Shown here piece by piece: positions 55,584 to 64,000 of a DNA stretch of 64,000 nt. Below the pieces are notes generated by a model that worked only from the letters and a program-made list of their open reading frames with translations, ran no database searches and had not been told where the DNA came from. The translations under genes and the position numbers were made by a program. Source of the DNA: Termitomyces sp. T153 (lineage: Eukaryota > Basidiomycota > Agaricomycetes > Agaricales > Lyophyllaceae); contig JACKQL020000093.1 of assembly GCA_018296165.2 (NCBI GenBank), positions 116,841 through 180,840 on the forward strand, given 5' to 3'. The stretch's first letter is position 1. Each line of letters starts with the position of its first letter.

Positions 55584-56724
55584 TGTCAGGTTCCGCTGAC
55601 CCCAGGGGCTCAGCTGCACTGGGTAAGTCCTTACTAGGCGGGCGTGATCCCCTTGCACTGGTAACCGAACACTCGAAGGTGTTCCGGGTCCTGGTGGCTT
55701 GTGCGGGTAGTTGGGGGGATGCGATCCAGACAGATCCGGGAAGGTCCGGAGAAGTCGGATTGTGAGGAAACGGGACGGTCTTGGCGGGGTTCAGGCAGAA
55801 GGCCGTACAGGAGATTCGCGGAAGCAAGGGAGTAGGTGGCTGTGTGATCAATGGGAACGGAGCCAGGGTTTGATGGGAGATCATTTGGAGCCAATGGAGT
55901 CTGGGACTGAGCGAAGAGTGAGGTTCGGACCTGGTAAAGGAGTGTCGGGGTTTGTAATCGTAATCGCGGAGTTCGTGAGGTCGTTAGGGTTGATGAAGAC
56001 TTGGGCACAATGGTCGGACGGAGTCACTGAGACAGCGTCAGACGAAATGGGATGGGGTTGATATAGGACAAGAGTAGATTCGAAATAGAGATACGAAACA
56101 ATAACGAGAACAATAACGAAATGGAGATGAGACAAGACCGGGAGACTGAGATAAGGAAACGAGACACGAAACACGAAACATGAAACACAAAAAGGAAACA
56201 CGAAAAGGAAACAATCAGACCATAGGTAACGTTAAGCAATATCAAGACTAGAGTACGAAGAGCTACTCGATGACTTATATACTGACTACCAGAGGACTTC
56301 GGGGTACGTTGGCTGTGGCGGCGGGGCTTGGCGGAGCTCGACAGAGGGGGTGGGTGTCAGTTGTGATTGAGGCTCGTGCTGTGCTGATACGTTGATGGGA
56401 TCATTGGAGAACGCGGGTTGCCCCGAGGTTGTCATGATACTCTGGAATAGGTCAGAGGAACCAGGGTGTTGAGTTGATGATGGGTGGCAAAGATCGGGAA
56501 CAGCGGGGGTGGTTCTCGGGGTTCGGGAAGCCCAGGGTAAGTGTCAGTGGCTGCGGGGCAGGCACCGAAGTTGGCCAGGGGGCCGTCGGAGTTAGCCAGG
56601 GAGGCGTCGGAGTTAGCTGAACTAGGCGCGGGGCATGGGCGGAGGTTCAGCGGAGCGTTGGGGGTTTTTTGGGGTTTCGGGGTTGATGGGCGATGTGCGG
56701 GGTTTCGGGGAACGGGTCATGACA
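55584..56724 (-). repeat. Element B 3' LTR (left)
   Basis: TGTCAGGTTCCGC to GGGTCATGACA. The purine tract complement TCACCCCCCTTTCAG follows at 56725-56739. Confidence 0.95.
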
Positions 56725-56935
56725 TCACCCCCCTTTCAGCGTCGAGACCCTTCGAGACGCGGGGGCAGGACGGGGATCGGCGGGGCATGGGAGTCGAAGC
56801 CGAGTAATATTGATCAATCCGCAGCGAGTGATAGTGGCGTGGGAGACGAATTCGAAGCGCAGCCGCCGTTTCGTCAGGGTTCTCCTCAATCAATTAAAAG
56901 CTTTGGGCATGCCCCGGGGTTTCCCAAATTTTGTC
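56725..56935 (+). promoter_or_regulatory. Leader of the antisense gene in element B
   Basis: This includes the polypurine tract complement and the conserved block AGTAATATTGATCAATC (56804-56820). Homologous sequence precedes the gene in all four copies. Confidence 0.5.
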
Positions 56936-58066
56936 ATGTCTTCCCCCAGCGTTCCAGTAGTCTCTCCCGCCAATTTAGACGAGGTGGTGGTGTACGACAG
57001 TGGTGGTGAGGAGTTCGAGCGTCGGCGCCGGGGTAGCGTCAGGGACCGGAGTCGTGAGTGTTGTCGACCTTTCTTTTCAGGATGATTGACAGGGCTCCCT
57101 TAGAGTCGTCCGTGGTAGTAGTAGTGGATTTTTCGGGGGTTCCGAAACAGACCAAGTTTTGTCCTGCGTTGCCAAAGGGGAAGGGGGCGTCCTCGGCGAT
57201 GGTTTGGGGGAAGCGTCAAGCTTCCCCGCCCTCGGGGGTGGGACCCAGCAAGAGGCCGCATGGGCGCGAGTTGTCGGCGGGGCCTCCAGAGTCCTCCCTC
57301 TTTTCTCCTGTCCCGGGCGTCCCCTCGGAACGGTTGTCGAGTCCCTCCGCGCCGATTCCTTCGATCACGGAGGTCTTCCTTCGCAAGCAGGTGGAGGCCT
57401 TGACAATGTCGTTGGCAGTATGGGAGGGTGAGCTCCGACGGGCGAGGGAGGATCGTGACGCGGTGCAGACAGAGAAGGAAGTGATGGAGCGGGAGAGGAA
57501 TACTTCGGTGCGCGTGGCGACGGAGCGAGCGCTAGAGGTGCGGGGTTTGCGGGAGCATCTGGTGCAGGTGGAGGGGCAGCCCGCGGGGGAAGCGGAGGGG
57601 CGGGGACGAGTTCCGGAGGGGGATGTGTTGTGGGTGGAGCTGGAGGCGGTGAGGCGGAGGGAGGATTGGTTGGCCAACGAGGCCGCCTCGGGTCGCGCGG
57701 GGATCCTTCGTGAGTTGTCTCCTGTTCCTCCGTTCGTTATTGACGGTTCATTTTCTGGGTTTAGGCTGGGTGTGGGAGCATCGGGTCCTCTTGGACAGTG
57801 CCTCCGCAGCGTTCACGTCGATTCAGGACGGGTTGACGCAGGGGTCCGCAGTCCAGCCTCCGGAGTTGCAGCAGGGGATGGCGCAATTGGAGAGGTTGTT
57901 GGCGGGGCATCAGCGGTGCAATGCGGTGGCCCCGGGGTCATGGTGGGAGGTGGCGGCCGACGTGGGGGAGGCATTGCCGGGGTTGGCGGAGATCTTAGCG
58001 GTGGTGCGGGCCCAGATGGAGGTCGACCTGGGGGTTGGGTTGCCGGGGGGTCCGGGGAGGGAGTGA
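56936..58066 (+). CDS. Antisense accessory gene of element B, intact after splicing (cluster deleted)
   Basis: Exons 56936-57053, 57104-57709 and 57765-58066 (introns 50 and 55 nt, GT...AG, both phase 1) give a 341-codon frame without stops. The start is the ATG that lines up with A and C. The order is a short acidic N-terminus (VVVYDSGGEEFERRRR), VVVVDFSGVPKQTKF, a basic Ser/Pro segment (GKRQASPPSGVGPSKRP), and a long charged helix likely to be a coiled coil (about residues 125-225). Then comes LANEAASGRAGILR, and a C-terminal block with WVWEHRVLLDSASAAFTS and AVVRAQMEVDLGVG. The exon carrying the six-Cys cluster in A and C is missing, fused precisely within the frame. It lies opposite to LTR and gag-pol transcription. 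Function unknown. Confidence 0.75.
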
Positions 58067-60641
58067 GATGGGTGTGGGCCTTGTTTCTTGTCGCTCTCGG
58101 ACTTGCTGCCTTCCCTGCCTATTGTATATATAATTTCTTGTACGCGAACATGTCCTTTCTTGGTCCCTGGGCGTGTGAAGTGAGATTTTAGTTTTGTATG
58201 AGGGCGAAGTAAGCAAAACACGCAGGGGTGTGAGAGGGAGTTGAATCCCTAGTGAGTCCAGAGGCGGGGGTTATGCCTGCTAGTGCCGTCTGTGCTGGCT
58301 AGTCCCGGGGTTTGTCGGGACGGGGCGGGGCATCGCAGGAGGGCTCCCAAGGTCTGGCGGGGGTGGTGGGAGTTCTCCGGTAGGGGTTCCCGGCATTTCG
58401 GGCGGTGTCATTGAGTTCAATTCTCGGAAATTCCGACTGGGGGTGTAGGGGACGTGCGCCGTATTGGTAGTGGAGGGTGGGCCTTTGAATCTTTCACGGT
58501 GCCCAACGGGTTTGGGGCTTTAGCTGTCTTGGCAGTGCGGTTGGCGGGGGGTAATGGGGGTCTCCCCATGGTCTGGCCCTTATGCCGGCACTGGTGGCGA
58601 GGGCGGCGGGGCCTTTTTCATTGGCAGGGTTGGGTGAGGCAAGGTTTGTCCTCGCAGTATAGTTGGTCCGAGTCGGGGTCGTGTTCCGGAGTGTTGCGTC
58701 TGTGGGTGGGCATGCTTCGGGTGGCGCTTTGGTGTGCTCCGGAGTGTCAATGACCAAGGGGGTAGGATGCGGGGTGATCAGTCCCAACCAGTTCCTTCGG
58801 GTCCGGGGCCGAAATTTGGGGTTCCGGATCATCTACGTGATATTGCTCTCCTGACCAAAGGTAAGCCCGAGGCGGACAAAGGGGGTCTTACATATTTCTG
58901 ATACTTCCTCGAGTTCGGAGGTTCAGGGGTGGGTGGTTCCTTCATCGGGAAGAAGTGGGTGGTCCCGGAGTCGACTCAAGGGTCACTTGGTGGGGGTTTG
59001 TTGGTTGTTCATGGTTGTTGGGGCGGCGGGGAGGTCGGCCGCGGGGAGGCACTGGAGTGGGGCTCCCCGGGAGATGTGGCAGGGTCGAGGCTACTCTTCA
59101 TTCGTGTTCCAGAGCGGCCCGGAGATTGTTGCAAGTGTGGGGGTGGCAGTGGGGAGAGGCACTGCCCGCTTTTCTGGAGGCTCCGGTGATGTGGTCCCTG
59201 TTCGGGCAGACATATTCCGGTGTCGGGGCGGGATTCGGAGTGGGTGGTGATTTCTGTCGTGGAGTTGGGGCTACCAGGGCATCATTGTCGAGCTGGCGCC
59301 GTGAGTTCTCTTGGTCAAATGTCGTGGTCGGAGCGGAGGCCCTGGAGTCATGTCGCCAGGGTCCGGAGCTGTGTTGAAGGGTTTGGAGGGGTCTGGGTGG
59401 GACAGTTTTGGGCTGGCGCGGGGTTGTTTGGGTCGTCGAGCCAGGTGGGGGAGGTCCTTTGAGGATATCGGAGCGCGTGCCCTTTGGGTCGTCGGGTCGC
59501 TTAAACGGCCCATCGTCATTTTCTGGATGATGGTGGGGCTTCTCCCTCCCTTATATGAACATGTCAGCAAATTTAGAGTACTTAGGGAACTACTTCGTAT
59601 AGGGTCCTTTTTCCTATAGTTAGTTCGGGGTGGCTCCTATGCTGGGGATTCCTTCGTGGGAGGTGGCGTAGTCTGGTGGTGGAGTTTAAGCTCGGGGGTG
59701 GCATGCGGGGGGGTTTTGGCGTCCAGGGTCCTCATTGTCAGGGGCTCCGGATTGTGTGGGGGAGGGTGGTGAAATAGCAGCGTGGTCCGGAGTTGTCCCT
59801 TGTCGGGAGTGGGGTGCCGTGGTTCTCCTTATTAACGTCTAGAGGCTCGGGGATGTTTTGGTCTTGTTCCGGGGTTGTTGGGGTCGGGGGAGTCAGGGCC
59901 CCTTCATTTGTTGGGCGGAGGTGACGGCCAATCGATCAAGGTCCGGAAGCAGGTCATGGGGTTGGAGCATAGCCTAGGTCTGAGATTCTTGTCCTGTGGT
60001 TGGGGTTGTTGGGTCGAGCTTGATTTCGGTGGTTTCGGGGCTAGTTGTCGGAGGGTTTTGTTCCTTGGAGGGGGTCGATAATAGGGTTCGGTGACGTTGT
60101 CAGTGATTAGTCGCGTTCATCGGTCTGCGGGGTTGCTGGTGGGCTGGTGGATCCACAGGCGGGCTTTGGGGAAGCGCGTTCTCAGTGGTCTCTTCGTAGC
60201 TGGCGATCCTCGTGCAGTGGGTGACTGTTCCGCGGCAGGTTGGCGTTATTGTTGGTCGGAGGGCTGGTGCGGTGCCGGAGACCTTGTTGCTCATTTGATC
60301 GGATGGTCGCCAGGCTTTAGGATGTTATTCTTTGGGTGATGTCGGGGCCAACTTTGTGCGAGAGAGCGGAGTTGGCAGAGAGTGTAAGAGTGGGGTGGAA
60401 GATGATTTGACGGTTTGCACGAGGGGTTGGGAGTTGGGTGTGAGTTGGGGAGGGTGTCTGTGGGGGAGCCATTGTATGGAAGTAACCGGAGCAGAGGGGA
60501 CGTTTGGTGTCGGATCCGCGACTCAATTGGGCAGGGCCATATGAATTAGAAGGGTTTCCAGGCATGGGTAGACCATAGACATTGGAGTTATTTGATCGTG
60601 TGTGTGGAGATAATGCGGGCATCATGGACGGGGTAAGGTAG
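58067..60641 (-). pseudogene. Remnants of gag-pol in element B
   Basis: On the minus strand near the primer site, a gag-like N-terminus lies at about 60625-60340 (TRSNNSNVYGLPMPGNPSNS). A probable RT N-terminal remnant is at about 59595-59560 (KYSKFADMF). A chromodomain tail is at about 58420-58310 (PARPWEPSCDAPPRPDKPRD and a stop). It aligns with the end of the gypsy1 chromodomain, including spacing to the antisense gene. No RT, RNase H or integrase core remains. Confidence 0.55.
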
Positions 60642-60654
60642 AGTCTTGATATTA
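60642..60654 (-). promoter_or_regulatory. Element B putative self-primer-binding site
   Basis: The minus strand reads TAATATCAAGACT, abutting the 5' LTR. It pairs with AGTCTTGATATTG at the predicted transcript start (complement of 61308-61320): 12 Watson-Crick pairs plus one G-U. I saw no tRNA-like primer site. Confidence 0.65.
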
Positions 60655-61795
60655 TGTCAGGTTCCGCTGACCCCAGGGGCTCAGCTGCACTGGGCGAGTC
60701 CTTACTAGGCGGGCGTGATCCCCTTGCACTGGTAACCGAACACTCGAAGGTGTTCCGGGTCCTGGTGGCTTGTGCGGGTAGTTGGGGGGATGCGATCCAG
60801 ACAGATCCGGGAAGGTCCGGAGAAGTCGGATTGTGAGGAAACGGGACGGTCTTGGCGGGGTTCAGGCAGAAGGCCGTACAGGAGATTCGCGGAAGCAAGG
60901 GAGTAGGTGGCTGTGTGATCAATGGGAACGGAGCCAGGGTTTGATGGGAGATCATTTGGAGCCAATGGAGTCTGGGACTGAGCGAAGAGTGAGGTTCGGA
61001 CCTGGTAAAGGAGTGTCGGGGTTTGTAATCGTAATCGCGGAGTTCGTGAGGTCGTTAGGGTTGATGAAGACTTGGGCACAATGGTCGGACGGAGTCACTG
61101 AGACAGCGTCAGACGAAATGGGATGGGGTTGATATAGGACAAGAGTAGATTCGAAATAGAGATACGAAACAATAACGAGAACAATAACGAAATGGAGATG
61201 AGACAAGACCGGGAGACTGAGATAAGGAAACGAGACACGAAACACGAAACATGAAACACAAAAAGGAAACACGAAAAGGAAACAATCAGACCATAGGTAA
61301 CGTTAAGCAATATCAAGACTAGAGTACGAAGAGCTACTCGATGACTTATATACTGACTACCAGAGGACTTCGGGGTACGTTGGCTGTGGCGGCGGGGCTT
61401 GGCGGAGCTCGACAGAGGGGGTGGGTGTCAGTTGTGATTGAGGCTCGTGCTGTGCTGATACGTTGATGGGATCATTGGAGAACGCGGGTTGCCCCGAGGT
61501 TGTCATGATACTCTGGAATAGGTCAGAGGAACCAGGGTGTTGAGTTGATGATGGGTGGCAAAGATCGGGAACAGCGGGGGTGGTTCTCGGGGTTCGGGAA
61601 GCCCAGGGTAAGTGTCAGTGGCTGCGGGGCAGGCACCGAAGTTGGCCAGGGGGCCGTCGGAGTTAGCCAGGGAGGCGTCGGAGTTAGCTGAACTAGGCGC
61701 GGGGCATGGGCGGAGGTTCAGCGGAGCGTTGGGGGTTTTTTGGGGTTTCGGGGTTGATGGGCGATGTGCGGGGTTTCAGGGAACGGGTTGTGACA
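60655..61795 (-). repeat. Element B 5' LTR (right)
   Basis: Identical in layout to 55584-56724 and ends TTGTGACA. In sense (minus) it has TATATAAG (complement of 61345-61352) and the start-like AGTCTTG at 61320, 25 nt further on. Confidence 0.95.
61345..61352 (-). promoter_or_regulatory. LTR TATA box of element B
   Basis: TATATAAG on the minus strand, 25-32 nt upstream of the predicted transcript start. The same box and spacing are present in element A (55089-55096). The box is also present in the plus-oriented LTRs at about 35607, 49440 and 63556. Confidence 0.7.
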
Positions 61796-61800
61796 GCATG

Positions 61801-62171
61801 GAGTTGACAGGTGTTGGGTGTGATTGTGGAGCAGGCCGTAGTGACATTCTGATGGGATCAGCTGGAAAGCGGGTTGCTCCAGAGTCATCAGGGTGCTCCT
61901 CAGCAGGTCAGGGGAATTAGGGTGGGGGGTCAGGGTTGTGTAACATGGTCAGGAGCAGTGGGGGAAGTCTCAGGAGTTTAGGGGAATTCAGGGGATGCAT
62001 CAACGGCTGCAGAGAAGGTGTCAGAATTGATCAGGGAGCCATCAGGGTTTGCCAAAGAAGTGTCAGAGTTACCCAGAGTGGGCACAGAGGGTGGATGAGG
62101 GTTGGGGGAGTTTGGTGGAGCGTTGGGGAGGACTGGAGATGATGTCGGGGTCTAGGAAGCAGGTCATGACA
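61801..62171 (-). repeat. Element C LTR, last part
   Basis: Continues the C LTR after element B and ends GGTCATGACA. The purine tract complement follows at 62172. Confidence 0.85.
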
Positions 62172-62382
62172 TCACCCCCCCTTCAGTGTCAAGACCCTTG
62201 AGATGCAGGGCACAGTTTGGGGATTGGCAGGCGTGGGCATCAAAGTTGAGCAATATTGATCAGACTGCAGTAGCAGCAGCAGCATGGGAAACAAAGTCAA
62301 AGCATGGCCGCCACTTGTCAGGGGGTTCCTCCCAAGTCATTAAAAAGGGTCAGACATACTCCAGAGTTCCCAAACTTTTCCA

Positions 62383-63090
62383 ATGTCATCCTCCACATAC
62401 TCTCCAGCAGCATCCCCATCCCCCTCGGCACATGCCTCAATTTCTTCCTCCAAGGACTCTGAGGGTTGGCAGGACTGTAGGCAGGTCCAGGCAATGTACT
62501 GTAGTCATAAGTGCCGTCCCTTGCTCGTCATGGCTGGAGTGCTGATTAAGTCCCATCAGAGTTGTCGGTGGCAGTAGCAGGCCTCTCGGGGCTTTTGTTG
62601 GGGGAGGCCCCAGTGCAGTCGGCAGCAGAATTGGTCCCCGCTTCTCATTCCAGGCCTGGTATTGGCCCTGGGGTGGTCCACCCCGTCTCTATGGGATCGA
62701 GAGTTGCACAGGTGGACATGATGCCAAAGCACTTTGCAGAGGCCGTGGGGTGAGCAAAAGGTCCCCCGACGTTAGAGTGGTGTCAGGCAGTGGCCCCGGT
62801 GTGTCATTGGCATGTCCCTTCCTTATTAAGCTAACCCACATCTCTAGTGCGTGTCCTATACCCAGCAGGGTGAACAGTGCAAGTTTGAGGAGCCCGTGCT
62901 GGGAGTGCAGCAGGACACATCAGTGTGTCTCCTATGTTGCTCGTGGCACAAGAAGTGCTCTGTCACTCTGAGTTGGCATGCCACTTGCATCGCGGTGGAG
63001 CAGGGGTGGGACCATGAGTGGGTCATCATGCAGTTGGAGGAGAGTTGGAGGAGTAGGGTGTTGGGGCAGGGTTCCGGAGTAGAGGGAGGA
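62383..63090 (+). pseudogene. Antisense accessory gene of element C, 5' part
   Basis: The ATG at 62383 aligns with A and B. Intron 1 has lost its consensus donor but keeps a branch-like GCTGAT and acceptor CATCAG before GTTGTCGGTGG. Exon 2 is frameshifted. Intron 2 (donor GTGTGT, acceptor CTCTAG, ending 62847) leads into the cluster. Here it reads CVSYTQQGEQC and then VCLLCCSWHKKC, so the second Cys is Tyr. The following WHATCIAVEQGWDHEWVIMQ and LEES are well kept. LTR D cuts the gene at 63091, and the coiled coil and C-terminus lie beyond the window. Confidence 0.7.
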
Positions 63091-64000
63091 TGTCATGACC
63101 CATCCCCTGGACCCCCGCACATTGTCCAGCAACCTCCCGTTCCCCAAAACCCCCAACGCTCCGCTGAACTTCTGCCCATGCCCTGTGCCTATTTTGATTA
63201 GCCCCGACGCAACCTTGGCTAACTCTGACGCCTCCCCGGTTAACTCCAATGGCCCCCTGGCCAACTTCGACGACTTCCCCGCAGCCACTGACACTTACCC
63301 TGGATCTCCCAAACCCCGAGAACCACCCCCGCTGTTCCCAATCTTTGCCACCCATCATCAACTCAACACCCTGGCTCCTCCAACCCATTCTGGAGTATCA
63401 CGATAACCTTGGGGCAACCCGTGTTCCCAAATGATCCCATCAACATATCAATGCGGCCCAACCCTTGATTGCAACTGACACCCGCCAACTCTGTTGAGCT
63501 CCGCCAAGCCCTGCCGCCACAGCCGATGTACTCTGAAGTTCTCCAGTAGTCAGTATATAAGACATGAGTAGCTCTTTGTACTCTAGTCTTGATATTACCT
63601 ACCTATTGTTACGTTACCTATGGTCTGATTGTTTTCTTTCTCGTGTCCCGTGTTCCATGTCTTGTTTTCCTTACTCTCAGTCTCCCGGTCTTATCTCAGT
63701 CTCCCGGTCTTGTCTTGTCTCCATTTTGTTATCATTCTCGTTATTGTTTCGTATCTCCGTTCGAATCTATTCTTGTTCCATCTCAACTCCATTTCATTTT
63801 GTCCAACGCTGTCTTGGTGACTCCGTCTGGCCGTTGTGCCCAAGTCTTCCTCAACCTTAACGACCTCACAAACTCCACGATTACAATTACAAACCCCAAC
63901 ACTCTTTCACCAGATCTGAACCTCACTCTTCGCTCAGTTCCGGACTCCATCAACCCCAATTGATCTTCCATCAAACCCTGGCTCCGCTCCCATTGATCGA
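63091..64000 (+). repeat. LTR D, plus orientation, runs off the window
   Basis: Starts TGTCATGACCC and is closely similar to 48955-50146. It has TATATAAG (about 63556) and CTAGTCTTGATATTACC. The preceding five bases are GAGGA, but the other end is outside the window, so the target duplication cannot be checked. It may be solo or the LTR of a full element. Confidence 0.85.

Larger units (their letters stand above)
55584..61795 (-). mobile_element. Element B: youngest gypsy1-family copy, TSD GCATG
   Basis: Two 1141-bp LTRs at 55584-56724 and 60655-61795 (exact offset 5071) are flanked by GCATG at 55579-55583 and 61796-61800. The five LTR differences I found are all at sites explained by an ancestral CpG. 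The copy is rich in CpG, unlike its surroundings. LTR transcription is on the minus strand. The interior (3930 bp) holds a primer site, gag and chromodomain-tail remnants and the intact plus-strand antisense gene. It lacks an RT/integrase core, so it needs a helper for movement. Confidence 0.95.
46393..63090 (-). mobile_element. Element C: outermost gypsy1-family element, LTR orientation minus
   Basis: Its left LTR starts at 46393 (TGTCAGGTTCCAC) and is split into 46393-47008, 55537-55583 and 61801-62171 by elements A and B. Removing both, with one TSD each, gives a collinear LTR. The polypurine tract complement (62172-62187) and the internal region with the antisense gene (62383-63090) follow. 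At 63091 LTR D interrupts it, and the remainder lies beyond the window. It is the most CpG-depleted copy of the nest, in line with being oldest. Confidence 0.85.

Noticed and set aside
57054..57080. A 27-nt intron ending TTTTCAG at the first splice site of the antisense gene
   Set aside because: Too short. The acceptor TTAG at 57103 gives 50 nt, keeps the frame, and the equivalent longer intron with a branch-like site is seen in A and gypsy1.
57216..57677. 153-codon minus-strand open frame in element B
   Set aside because: It is the antisense shadow of the coiled-coil exon. Homologues in A and gypsy1 keep the plus-type frame, not this one.
55634..61272. Identical minus-strand open frames in both LTRs of B (124 and 106 codons)
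   Set aside because: They are identical only because the LTRs are duplicates. They lack conservation as protein in the A and C LTRs and cover the U3/R region.
46393..61795. Plus orientation of elements A, B and C, as suggested by their plus-strand gene
   Set aside because: The TATA-to-start spacing, the primer site inside the right LTR, the purine tract inside the left LTR, and the chromodomain and RT remnants all place element sense on the minus strand.
1..64000. tRNA, rRNA or riboswitch genes
   Set aside because: I scanned for tRNA-like boxes and rRNA-like stretches by eye and saw none I could defend. A covariance-model search would settle this.

Overview
The window looks like genomic DNA of a filamentous fungus, most likely a basidiomycete of the mushroom class (Agaricomycetes). 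The evidence is introns of about 50-64 nt, a secreted GH3 glycosidase, and the mix of mobile elements: Ty3/gypsy chromoviruses, a Tad1/I-like LINE with RNase H, a DIRS-like tyrosine-recombinase element and a Helitron. Only one clearly intact host gene is visible, a four-exon GH3 beta-xylosidase-like gene at 39753-42230. It lies in a CpG-containing island, and almost everything else is transposon. Most transposon copies are CpG-poor and carry C-to-T or G-to-A type damage: stop codons, Asp-to-Asn and Arg-to-Cys changes at catalytic sites.

Left block (1-30552). A plus-strand Ty3/gypsy chromovirus ('gypsy1') has a gag remnant (1521-2161), protease, RT, RNase H, integrase and chromodomain (8305-12075), an antisense gene (12357-13990, minus strand), a polypurine tract (21103-21115) and a 3' LTR (21116-21631 plus 29931-30552). 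It is broken by three later insertions. These are a LINE (2162-8304, 11-bp target duplication), a minus-strand chromovirus 'gypsy2' (14162-21066, 370-bp LTRs, TSD CAACC) that holds a solo LTR of another family (17171-17842, TSD GGCAG), and a Helitron (21632-29930) that landed in the TATA box of the gypsy1 3' LTR. The Helitron itself carries a solo gypsy1-family LTR (25802-26943, TSD CAGAG).

Middle (30553-46392). This holds degenerate gag-like debris, LTR fragments in both orientations, a dispersed repeat, a truncated two-exon fragment, the GH3 island, and a DIRS-like element split into head-to-head halves (YR and RNase H on minus, Gag and RT on plus).

Right block (46393-64000). This is a nest built from the gypsy1 LTR family. 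Element C (from 46393) has taken up element A (47009-55531, TSD GGTGG), element B (55584-61795, TSD GCATG) and a plus-strand LTR D (from 63091). Element A holds a further solo LTR (48955-50146, TSD GGGTG). A and B have lost most of gag-pol but keep both LTRs, a primer site, a chromodomain-tail remnant and the antisense gene.

Most interesting signal. The gypsy1 family carries an extra gene between the chromodomain and the 3' LTR, on the strand opposite to gag-pol and LTR transcription. It has introns at homologous positions in the four copies. It encodes a short acidic N-terminus, a CX2CX6CX15CX2CX6C cluster resembling the fungal Zn(II)2Cys6 binuclear cluster, a coiled-coil region and a conserved C-terminal block. 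In copy B it is still open after splicing (341 codons, cluster deleted). The family also looks self-primed, as in Tf1/sushi: the first 12-13 nt expected for the LTR transcript, 25-32 nt downstream of a TATA box, are complementary to the sequence just inside the 5' LTR, and this pairing covaries between A and B.
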